A stretch of 64,000 bases of DNA from Arbacia lixula (taxonomy: Eukaryota; Echinodermata; Echinoidea; Arbacioida; Arbaciidae): assembly GCA_963669155.1 (NCBI GenBank), contig OZ022585.1, forward strand, positions 25,687,213-25,751,212, written 5' to 3'. Under the pieces are notes generated by a model that saw only the letters and a program-made list of their open reading frames with translations, searched no databases and was not told the origin of the DNA. Every line of letters starts with the position of its first letter. The first letter of the stretch is position 1. Shown piece by piece: positions 12,790 to 24,383 of the stretch. The translations under genes and the position numbers were made by a program.

Positions 12790-14700
12790 ACAAGTGGTCG
12801 GGATAAGATACCAGTAATCTGGCTGTCATGATACTAAATGATCCCGTAGGATTGGACAGGGGTCACTGAGACCTACAAGCATCCGATGTATTTATTATAA
12901 CATCCCGGGAAATAATACTTTACAGCACTTCAATAATAGGGGATGCTGTTTCATATTAAGCGCTGTATGAATAGTAAGTACTCATTTATCATGATGACAC
13001 GTGCAGCTTCTCAGCACTCGCAATGGTCTTAAGATATATTGATTAACTATGTATTCATAAATCTGTCCTCTTCTCGAAAGGTATTTGATATCATGTACAG
13101 TGTGTTTTTGATATACGAAGTGTTATTTGAATGAGGAATGTTCTACCAGAAGCGTAATTATATTATTGTTAATGACACTGTAATGGCAATTGATAGGAGA
13201 TTAACATGTGTGATGACACCAATATGTTATAGATTTATCATATGATACACACGAAAAGGTCGCTCCTGATTTGTTAAAAACTGAAAATTTAGTTAATCAT
13301 TTTAAGAATGATTAATAAATGAAATGTTGCGAAACCTGCTCTCTCAGAATTTATATCTTTTGACTTTGATATGATGTGGAAATTTTAGCTTAATTCAAAT
13401 CGCAACTTCTTTGTTATTATTTTTCAAATATGTGAAATGTTTGTAACTCGTAGTACAGGTGTGTGGAAATACATTGAAAAATTTGCCTTCACAAATTGTT
13501 ACTAGTATTTATATCTTCTTCTTTGGGGCCAGACTTCAATGTAGTAACAGTATTTAGGCACTCAAACTATATTGCCTTGAGATTTGTGCAGAACACTAGA
13601 AAACATGAGCAAAGTCGGGGTTTATAGTCAGAACGGTTATGCCACATTTTGCCGATACATATAAAAATAATGTTAGCCTATAGGCTGAGGCGAGCGTGAT
13701 CGGAACTGAGTCTGTTAACAACTGCGAAAAAGAGGATCCAGGGCAGTCCGAGGGATTACGGGGCCTTGTCTGTATTACCAGACATAGTTGTTAAATAGAC
13801 TCAGTTATGACTCTCCTCAGCCTAGTAACTAGGCTAGTAGGATGTAGGAATATGGAAAAACAGTTCGATATTTGACGCACTATTTATTTGAATTTTAGAT
13901 CAATAACTTCTGCAATAGATTTTTGTCCTTTCCTTTGCCTCAAACGTACAACACATGAAACATTTTCGAGTTATCAAACGGTCAGTTGAGGCGTTTCGTT
14001 TATATTGACTGGTTTTAATCTTTACAGCGTCTTTCAAAACGATGAGGCAATCGTCTTGAAAGTAAATCAAAGATAAGAAACAGAACAATAGCCAGGGTTT
14101 CCTCAAAGCTAAGATACAGAGGGCGACATAAAACAAGGAGGGGACAAAGAGAGGAGACACTGGTTCAATATGTTGTAATCTGACATCCTGGCAGATTGTC
14201 AACAATTTTGTATTTATTAGTGAAGCAAATTGTTAAAATCTAAAGAAATGAATGAATGGGAATGGGAAAAATCATATTTGTTGCCCAAATGTGTCATGAA
14301 AATCACCCTAAATCCCGCTAAATCTGATGGTAGGTGTAACCCTCTTTAATATTTTTTTTTTAATATGACACCTCGTACAATGTGATGGCGCCCTCTCGTT
14401 TGTATGACTCTCTTAGAAAATTACTTTTTATTGAGGAACAAGGCACTTTTTTTATTTTCCACTCCATTGGTAAACTATGATAAGCTGCAAAAACGTGTTT
14501 CATATATTTGATTTGTTGGTATGTACTCACTTTGCATATTTTGTGTCTTGGATGCACGTGCATGGGTTCCCAGTGGAGGGTTTGTGTACCACGGACATTA
14601 AATTACCTTTATCTCACCTTGGCAGCCCCTTTGCTTGCATCCAAGCCATACAAATGAGTCTCACTTCATTTTTTTTGCTTCTTATTTGTTGCTGTACGTT
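12790..14700. other. Intergenic, AT-rich; one foldback
   Basis: No gene seen. Contains an imperfect inverted repeat at 13680-13824, listed separately. Confidence 0.4.
13680..13824. repeat. Imperfect inverted repeat (MITE-like foldback)
   Basis: Left arm blocks GGCTGAGG, AACTGAGTCT and AACAACT are mirrored on the right by AGTTGTT, AGACTCAGTT and CCTCAGCC. The arms are about 45 bp with small gaps around a roughly 60-bp middle. No clear target duplication. Confidence 0.55.
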
Positions 14701-14730
14701 GAAATGAATTAAAATGTCGAATAAATAATT

Positions 14731-15258
14731 GTGATAGTAATAACACTTGATTTGTCAAAAGATTATTTGTCACGACGTAAACAATTTATATCGTTACATG
14801 GCCAAAAATTCTCACTCAGATATATTCAATGTGGCGTTCTCCATGAATTAATATTAGGCCCTCTTCTCTTCAACATTTACATGTATGATTACCCTGAAGT
14901 ATCCAATTACCTTTCATTTGCTGAAGACTCAAACATTCTCCTCTCACGTCGATCACAAACCAGATATCGTACTCGAAAGTGTTAACAAAGAACCACAATA
15001 CATAAGTCCATATGGATCAATGCATTTAGGCTTTCGATAAACCTTAAAAAAAAAAAAAACTTATCATATGCAATGAAAGTATCATATAAAACATTTCTTG
15101 GAGTAACTATCGATCAAAATCTTTCCGGGAAACCTCATCTAGATAACATAACAAAATTTATATCAAGGAATATTGCTACACTAAATAAAATGAAACAGTA
15201 TTTCCCATATCAAACACTTCTTACGCTTTACCCATCCCTCATCCTCCCGCGCCTCTAG
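14731..15258 (+). mobile_element. LINE relic: reverse transcriptase fragment
   Basis: The plus-strand frame at 14731-14985 contains QCGVLHELILGPLLFNIYMYD and then a diverged motif C, FAED in place of F/Y-A-D-D. After a poly-A-like tract at 15044-15060, frame 15073-15258 has FLGVTIDQNLSGKPHLDNI, the conserved region after the RT palm in CR1/L2/jockey-type LINEs. The loss of the first catalytic aspartate and the frame breaks show an old, dead copy. Confidence 0.75.
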
Positions 15259-15310
15259 CGTGTGGGAACTCCGGGAATGCACAATTAGTCAATCATACCT
15301 ACTTCAGAAA

Positions 15311-15970
15311 AAGGAAAAGAGTGATTATATTTGACGCCCATTTTCACGCGCTTTCAGGGGCTTACGAAACCCAAAGGTTTTTTTTTTTTTTTTTTGTAAG
15401 CTAGTGTTGATGATTGTACATTGTTTGATTTAATTTGGTAATTTATTCCATAATAAGCGGCATTTACGATTGATTGTAAAAACGAGTTCCTACCATACTC
15501 CACACGAACGTCGAGAGGCAATCCTGCTGTTTGAACTAATATAAATATATATTTTTTGTATTATCTGTTTGAGATAAAAAGTCGTTATAGAAAGCATACA
15601 TTTAAATTCCTGACTGGTACACAATGATGCAAGCGTACTGCATGGGTTATGGGCAAAAATGTTAGGTTTAAGGAATAATGGTTTGGTGATACGTACGACT
15701 TATTCGAGATAATGCGAATGACTCCCTTTAGTAAAAATGAGTATTCGATCAATTACTGATTGCACGAATCCCCATGCAGTTCATGTGCGTTTATTTATTC
15801 GTTCTCATCCTTTTTTCGTCTATGCTCTTTCCGTTTCAATTTTCTTTGCTCCTCCTTCTTCACCCATTAGCAATGTCCCTGTACTGTTTACGAGTTAGTT
15901 TTGTGAATAATGGTTATTGATATTATAGCCAAAAAGAAATCATGCAAATTTACACGTTACGTTCTAATCA
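15311..15970. other. Intergenic upstream of CI-MPR, nothing recognised
   Basis: AT-rich with a T-run at about 15380-15397. No exon or known repeat is recognised. Confidence 0.4.
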
Positions 15971-16070
15971 TGGCCTTTTAAATCACATGATTCAACGATC
16001 ACATGATCCGCTGATTCGTCACCGGGCTCGCGCTCGCATGTAATATACGCATGCGTAATCAATCGTCAAC
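15971..16070 (+). promoter_or_regulatory. Putative CI-MPR proximal promoter
   Basis: The 100 bp before the CI-MPR ATG hold two copies of the E-box-type octamer TCACATGA at 15983-15990 and 15999-16006, 16 bp start to start, each inside the 10-mer ATCACATGAT. A short GC-richer segment (CCGGGCTCGCGCTCGC) and the palindrome TACGCATGCGTA at about 16047-16058 follow. TCACATGA is a known binding sequence of MiT/TFE bHLH-zip factors, which drive lysosomal genes in vertebrates (established for vertebrates; its use here is inference). No TATA box is convincing. The start site is unknown. Confidence 0.45.
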
Positions 16071-16219
16071 ATGGCGAAGCAGTTAGGAGTTCATGCGAAT
16101 TTCGCGTTAAATTCTCCCAAATTGCTGTTCATAGGGTGGTGTTTACTTATTTTAAATCATGGGAGTATAACATCGGCATGTACCATAGGTTCTTTCAATT
16201 TGACGGCCCTTCAAATGTG
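16071..16219 (+). CDS. IGF2R: CI-MPR exon 1: signal peptide, start of repeat 1
   Basis: ATG in AACATGG context. Hydrophobic core [11 protein letters not shown] with likely cleavage after S-I-T-S-A, then C-T-I-G and FNLTAL, the repeat-1 version of the F-D-L-S-P-L motif. The donor GTATGT at 16220 leaves two bases (phase 2), which exactly fits exon 2. A second GTACGT donor at 16266 was rejected because the frame fails. Confidence 0.8.
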
Positions 16220-19200
16220 GTATGTATTGAAGAAAACACGTTACAGTACACGAATACCGATACCGGTACGTGTTCATTTTCTATGTCGCGCAGTTTGTTT
16301 ATTTATCGTGTGTTATTAATGACCGAGATCTTGAGTGCTGGTCCCATGCGCTATATATTGTGTCTCGTAGTGCCTTGCATAAATTGCACATATAAAATGT
16401 TAGGCCTCAATGAATACATGTAGGATCTTGTCCTTTCAATGTAGGATGTTCTTGTCTTCGTGCTGTTATGCTTTGCTGCTCCTCATGTGGGGAATATTTC
16501 TGTGGCCATTTCATGTTTTGTGTGCCTGCCCTGGGGCTGAGGACTCGCGCCTTTACTATTTAGTTGAGGTTGAGGCTTGACTCTACTCTCTAGTCTAGAC
16601 TTTATTTATGCGCCCATGGCCATGATTTGGTCATGCCAGCATTGGTCGTTGAATGATGATACGAAAATTTGAAAAAATACACATGACAGTGCACTGTCAT
16701 GTGTATTTTTTCAAATTTGAAATATCAACAGAAAAATTAATAAAATTATCAATAAAAATTACTAAGAGTCAAAATCATAATTCCCCAATTCCCCATAAGC
16801 TGATGTGCTAAGAAACGAGGGTCACTGAAATTGTGTAAGAATTTACCATAATGATGAATTTGTTGTGAGTTGAGGCCAGTATAAAGTTGACTTTACATGT
16901 TTTGTATGTGCCATCCCACAGCTAGCGAACTGTAGTATGTACTGTACATGTATTTCCCATCCTATGGCTATGAACAATGATTTCTTGGATCAGTGGCAAA
17001 CTAGAAGCTATGTTGTGAAGCTTGCTGCCTGGAATCCAGGCAGTGTAGATGTCTATGGGAAGACAGGTTTTGAGATTCTTGGCATGGCTGGCATGACTAG
17101 CTTCGTCTCAAATTTGAGGGAGCTCATGATATAATGTAACACACTGTGCTGAGTGATGGAGTGACTGATTTTTAAAATTAAGGATTTAACTTCATGTAAA
17201 AAATGATTTCCCTACCACCAGCATAGAGCATAGCATGAGAACAAGCATCACACAAAGAAGGAAAATATTCTGTCAAGACGCTGGTACTTCAAAGCAAGAA
17301 AAAGAAGAGGAAGAAGAATAAGAATGGAGTACTCCGTTTCCCACTCTTCTTCTCTTTCCTTTGAAGCCTCTTGATAGACATGTACCATCTACCGCTGCTA
17401 TTGCTTATATCCATGACCCATGCATTTTCATTCATCTCTCTGTGCTGTTTTTCTCTGACAGGGGAACATGGGAGACTCGAGTGACATTGGGGGACGTTCC
17501 AAGCACGTTCCTGCTGAACCTGTGTGAGACTGTGCAGCCGGCTGTGAGTGCTGGGGCCTGCTCCACCAGCGTGTCTTCCTGCCTGAAACAGGGGGAAGTC
17601 TTCACAAACATCGGTAGTCACAACGACACCCTGCAGCTGACTGTCAATGAGGACTCTGGTGGGTTCCGGCTGGACTATGTTTGTGCCGACTGCACCGGGA
17701 CAGACGTGATGCAGACCAGTATCGACTTCAAGTGTGGCACAACACTGGTTAGTACATGCTTAAATAACTATTTATGTTCCATGTTATGTACTCCTGTATA
17801 GGGATCACCAGTCTGGCTGGGGAAGACTGGTGTAGCTTACATCTTTGAGTGGTACATCACACCTCCATCAAACATTGCTATGATTCCCTTCATGATATGT
17901 ACTTCCCGTACAGGGATCACCAGTCTTCCTGGAGAAGACTGGTGTAGCTTACATCTTTGAGTGGTACATCACACCTCCATCAAACATTGCTATAATGCCC
18001 TTCATGATATGTACTCTCATACAGGGATCACCAGTCTTCCTGGAGAAGACTGGTGTAGCTTACATCTTTGAGTGGTACATCACACCTCCATCAAACATTG
18101 CTATGATTCCCTTCATGATATGTACTTCCCGTACAGGGATCACCAGTCTTCCTGGAGAAGACTGGTGTAGCTTACATCTTTGAGTGGTACATCACACCTC
18201 CATCAAACATTGCTATAATGTCCTTCATGATATGTACTTCCCGTACAGGGATCACCAGTATTCTTGGAGAAGACTGGTGTAGCCTACATCTTTGAGTGGT
18301 ACACCACTGTGGCGTGTAAGACCGTCAAGGATCCAGCCCTCAGCGAGGTGCCATGCTCCATCTTTGATTCCAACAACCTCAAGCATGACCTTTCACCCCT
18401 CATCAAGCTGAAAGGAGGTTACCTGGTGGAGTCACCTGACGCTGACAGCTTGTACATCAACGTCTGCAGAGACATTACGAGAGGTATGTTCACTTAGGCT
18501 GTAGCTCTAAGCTGCATTGTACATGGACAATGTCTATGTACTTTAACCATTGCAATACTGGCACAGCATAAGGTACTGTAAATATTAGTCATTGTTATTG
18601 TGTTCTAATGCATGAACACAGTAAAAACAGTTCATCGCTTGTCTACCTTGGTTTTGCAAAGCAAGATTTCAGGGCTGGTGAGAAGGATTTTTAGAGGCTA
18701 AGAACTTTCTTAAAATGTATAATAATCAACTACTTCTTCTTTGATCTGAATCTTTTACAGAGGACAGTGGGCCCACTGGTGGGTGCCCGGCCGGAGCAGG
18801 TGCGTGCCTGGTGCGTGGGGGCCCAGGGCAGGGGGAGGGCGGGGGCCAGGTGGCTGGGGTAGCCATCGGCCAGCCACACAGGAAGCTAGAGAGGCTGTCT
18901 GATCAAGAGGTCAAGCTACACTATGAGGGTTCTGCCACCGCGCTAGATTCCTGCGGCGACTTCAAACCTACTGTCACCATCGTCTTCCTCTGCCCTCAGG
19001 GCAATGGCCGCTTTGGAGGGGTGAGTTGCACAGTACTTGTCCGTAACATTCGTCAAGCTTCCGCTCAGGAAAAACTAAGATTTCAAAGGTCCTGATAATA
19101 TATCACATGGTTATTGATAAATCTATTGACCCCTCTGTCTATGGTTATGAATGTAAGATATATGATAACAGAAATATATAATGAATACCTTGATACACAG

Positions 19201-22200
19201 AACAAGAACATTATCAACAGCAGTGTATTTATTCGAAGAATTGAATCTTTTCTCCTTGCAAAACATTCAATTCTGTGAATAAACACCTGTCCTACTGGGG
19301 AATACTAATGAGAGAAATAGAGAAATTGTGTTTTGGTTCCTGAATATTGTGGCATTATCAAGCCAAGGAGTAGTCAGGTTGATGGTGTTGCTGCTCAGTA
19401 AGCAGTAGGTGTACAGTTGAGGCCAGAAGTTTACATACACCCAGGAAATTAAAAAAAAAGTTGACAATTGCCAAACATCATAAAATCTTATAAAATATTT
19501 CTGTTATCATGACAAAGTTGATATCAAACAAATGAGTATCTCATGCCCTTTTATCACATTGCTTTGTCATCAGCAGCTGAAAAATATTTTTTTCTCCAAA
19601 AATCTTCATATTTTAGACAAATTAAAAATACAAACTTTACAAAAACATTTCATATTTGTGCGATTTACTACTCAACACAAACATTTCAGATTACAATTTT
19701 TTGTTCAGTGGTGACATATCATTATAGAAAATGTAATATATGTCATAGATTTGACATTTATATCTTTCTATGAAATGATGTTTGAACATAAAATAACAAA
19801 CAATAGAATACATTTGGCATGAATATTACTTCATTTTCTTCAAAGAAAATTCCACCAGGAATATAATTTAATCCCGATGGCATTCCAATCATGTGAAAGA
19901 GCTTAATACGCTCTTTCATTTTATACCAAATTCATCATGGTAGTATTTATATTTCTGAAGATTTTACAATGTTTGGCAAGCGAACAAATTTCACTGAATT
20001 CCATGGTGTATGACCTCATCTGTAGGTTCAAGTTTCATTTTTTGCTTATCTTCTAGCAGATTGATCTATCAATCATGTTATTATGAAGAGAAACATCAAA
20101 ACAAGATTATACGAACAATGAACTACATTTAAGTTGTTGCAATTTGCGGACAAAGTCTGCTGAAGGCTGTGATGTTATGTTTTGAAGGCCTTAGTTCTAT
20201 ACACACAGCCTATCCCAGTGCTTTTATTCTATGTACAATGTAATACAATTGCAATAAATGCAGTATTTTGTTTGTTATTAAGGCACAGTTGTATTTGCTG
20301 TATATTACATGTATTTACTCATAAAATCAATGTATATAATCTTCTGTACAACTTGAATAACTTCCTTCATGTAAATGTATACAGTTTCATTTCATGTCAC
20401 ACCTAAGTAGATCCTGGTCATTTGATTCGAAGATTATAGGTCACATGTGCGGTGAAAGATTAACTGTTCCATTTAATTTGCCTCATTGAATGGAACATTT
20501 AATCTTTCACCTCATGAAAATATTCTTACCATTGCACTCATAAACATTCATTATTTGTATATTATTGATTATAAAACATGCACTTTAGCAAATCATGTTT
20601 TGAACTTCATAAACCATTGGCATTGGATTGACTAGATGGTGTTTTGTATGTGTGTGCAGAGCCGAGGGCCAATCCTGCTGTCTAGTACTAATTGCCAGTA
20701 CCAGGTGCAGTGGGAGACTGAGTATGCATGTCATGTGGACATGCTGACCACGGCTTCATGTGCCTTCAACTCACAGACACACGGCATCGACTTTGACCTG
20801 TCCCCACTCAGGAAACCAAGTGAGTGCAGTAGTCTTGGTCTATTCCCATTTGGTCTATACCCATATGGTCTAGTCCTATTTGGTCCACTCCCATTTGGTC
20901 TACTCCTGTCGGGCCTATACCAAGCTGGTCCAGTCCTATTTAGCCTTCTTCCATTTGGTCTACATCTGATTAGGTATAGTTCCCATTTGGTCCACTCCCA
21001 GTTGGTCTACTCCTGTCTAACCTTTAACACGCTGGTCCAGTCCTATTTAGTCTTCTTCCATTTGGTCTACATTTGATTAGGTATAATTACCATTTGGTCC
21101 ACTCCCAGTTGGTCTACTCCTGTCTGGCCTATACCAAGTTGGTCCAGTCCTATTTAGTCTTCTTCCATTTGGTCTACATCTGATTAGGTTTAACTCCCAG
21201 TTGCTCCACTCCCATTCATTCTACTCCTGCCTGGCCAATATCAAGCTGGTCTAGTCCTATTTAGTCTTATTCCATTTAGTCTACCCCCATTAGGTATAAT
21301 TTTCATTAGGTCTAATTCCTATTTGGTCTACTCCCATTTGGTCTATTGGCATTTGGTGTAGGGCTCTTTGGTCTAATGACCATATATGGTCTATACCCAC
21401 CTGGTATACCAACCTATATCCATCTATTCCTGTGGATGTGGATGACCCATTCATGTATCCTGCAACCAGGGCTTTGGGTTTTACATACCTCTCAATTCAG
21501 TCTGTAGACTGCGATGGAACAGACATAGCTATACATTTTTTTTTAAATGTCTCTAAGGGGCTACTATCTTTGATTAAATTCAGTTCAATCCAAATCAGTT
21601 AAGTTTGTTGTCACTGATCCTTAGAAATGCAAACAAATGTGGAAAAATCAATAAATGCTTACAATATTGAAAAAAAATATCTACATGCAGATTACAAAAG
21701 ATGAAAAACATATAATAATATTTGAAAATTGTCTGCATGTCTTGTTTACACAGATGGCCAGTTCTATAACGTAGATAATGACCCGGTGTACGTGTACTAC
21801 ATCAACGTGTGTGCAGACCTGACCATGCCTGAAGCGTGTAGTGGGTTTGCTTCATGCCAGGTGGACAAGAATGGGGAAAATGCAGTGGGGGCTGGTCACA
21901 ACCAGTCCCATGAGCTCAGGTGAGCTGACCTCAGAGACCAGTCACATCTAGAGCTATGAAAGCAGATAAATCAGAGAGATAAATGGGTTAAAATATGAAG
22001 AAACTGAGATGACTGATGTTTGTGAAGGTCAAGTTCTTTGCATGATATTCTGCTATTTATGTGATTGACACAAAGATAGGGGAGCCCTTTTGGAGGTCAA
22101 AACAATTTGTTTTTGGTTAAAACCATGGAATGTGGAAGAAAATGCAAGAATTTCTCTCCCAATAGTGGAACTAGAAACTGATTGCTAAATACATTACACA

Positions 22201-24349
22201 TTGCGGTTGTGATCGCTAGTGATATTTGTCTGTCTCGCAATGTAAGGTCAACAAGGAATCTAAAAAGATCACAACGTTTCATGCGCTGCTGCAACACTTC
22301 GTCAATTGTGATACAAGAATGTAGAAAGCAAGGGTCTATATACCCTTCGGTCAACGCCGTGTAAGAGTGAGAAACCACTCCTAAATGGTCAAAGGGACAA
22401 AGCACCAAGGACAAAGGAGACAGGCCATTGGTTAGCACACACAGATGCTCTGCTGGATCAATCAATGGGCCGCTGAACAGGTCGGCCAAAACCTCCCTGT
22501 TCTTGTAGCGTAGAGACTGTGTCTGCCTTCAATGTGAACCATCCCCACTGCCCAATGAATCACACACTGACGGGCAATGGGATTATGAATGTACACTATT
22601 GTCACCATGTAACAACAAGTTTTTCTTTGTTCCTGAAAAATTTTGTGATGCCATGACTGTGAGATGACATACATGTTAAAGGTACGGTGAACTGCCGATT
22701 CCTGCCAAGTTTCATGAATGTAGAGTAGACTATGCTTTCTAGATTAACAAATATACCTCTCCTATTAGCAGCCCAAAAAGGTGAAGTTGAATATTCATTT
22801 CTTCTCAAGATATTGTCATGTTTCTGTATATGATTGATACAAATGTATGGGTATGACTGTTGAATATTGATATATTATACTAGATATTCTGCTCGTTATC
22901 CCAGTATTTAACCAAAGTTGAACATTATATCTATTTGTTCTGCAGATATTCTGATGGAGAGCTGACTCTGATATACAAGCAGGGACAAACATGCCCCCAC
23001 AATAAATTCCAGCGTACATCTGTCATCTCATTCAAGTGTAACAAGACTCAAGGTTTGTCAAAAAAATTTGTGATTGGGTTATGCTTCCTAATACTAATGA
23101 TTTCAATCATTGTTATAGTATCAAGCTTTCCTAGTGTGCAGTGCCACTCTAAAGAAAAAAAAACTTGTCTGCTAGCGTTATATAGAAAAGAAAATGTTTT
23201 TTTTCGAATGAGGAGATCGGTAAGAGTTACAGATTGGTGAAGGTTTGGTGAAGATTTCATGATGCGTTGTGCGTGGTCCTGAAAATGAATGCTGGGTTTA
23301 TTCTTTTATTCTTTTGGGAATCGCTTAGAGAGCAAAAGAAGAATCAAGAAAGGTTGAATATGTACATGAAGTTAAACTCTTTTTGTATTATGATTGGTGG
23401 ATTATGTTGTTGTAAGTCTTGACTCTCATACAAGAGATCTTGTGTTCAAGTCTGGCCTAGACTTTTATCTGCACTTATTTCTTCACATAGCCAGGTAAGT
23501 TAATTTTTACTACCTGTTTTTTTTTTTTTAGCTATTTGTCCTTTTGAATGCTTAGCTAAATCGAGGATAATAAAAAATAATTGCTTGTAATGTTGTCTGT
23601 TGTAATTGCACAATGTCACATTTTTCATATATTATTACAAATGTTGCCATGTCGCAGATATAATGTGCAATGTTCATGTTATATAATAAATGTCCTTGTG
23701 TATGTACAAGCATATGATACTAGATGCCCTTACGTGGAATACCATATATATCGCATTCAGCTAGGAGGACTATTGTGCAAATTGAAGATGATTTTCTGAA
23801 TGATATATATTTGGTATACTATGAAAGAAATCTAATATCATTGTCATTACACCAGCAAACATGTGGTATACCACAAAAGAAATCTTATAGGCCTATTATG
23901 CTAGCAGAATGCAATATATCTGAGGAGGTATTCTGAGACTATCAAGATGATGGTGTGACATCATGATACTAACAATGAAAAAGCCCATGTAAGTATTGTG
24001 TTATTCAACAAATGTTGCCCCGCTGTAGGTATCGGCTCCCCAGTGTATGTGACCGAGACAGAGTGCACCTACTTCTTCCAGTGGGATACCAGTCATGCTT
24101 GTCTGGCAGATACCCCTGCCCAGGGCTCCTGTCGACTAGCCCATGGCACCCAGAGGTACGACCTTGCCCCCCTGGTCCGCCAGAAGGGACCAAACTGGTT
24201 GGTACTGGATGGGCGCCATGACCACGAAGGGGAGGTGGAGTACTTCATCAATGTGTGTGGGGCTGTGGTGGACGGGGATCCAGCTACAGAGGGCTGTCCC
24301 TCAGACTCAGCTGCTTGTGTCGTAGGTATGGATGTCATATGACTCTCAT

Positions 24350-24383
<34 letters not shown>

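Noticed and set aside
16136-16269. Alternative exon 1 frame starting at 16136 with donor GTACGTG at 16266
   Set aside because: No signal peptide, and the phase does not match exon 2; the 16071 start with donor GTATGT does.
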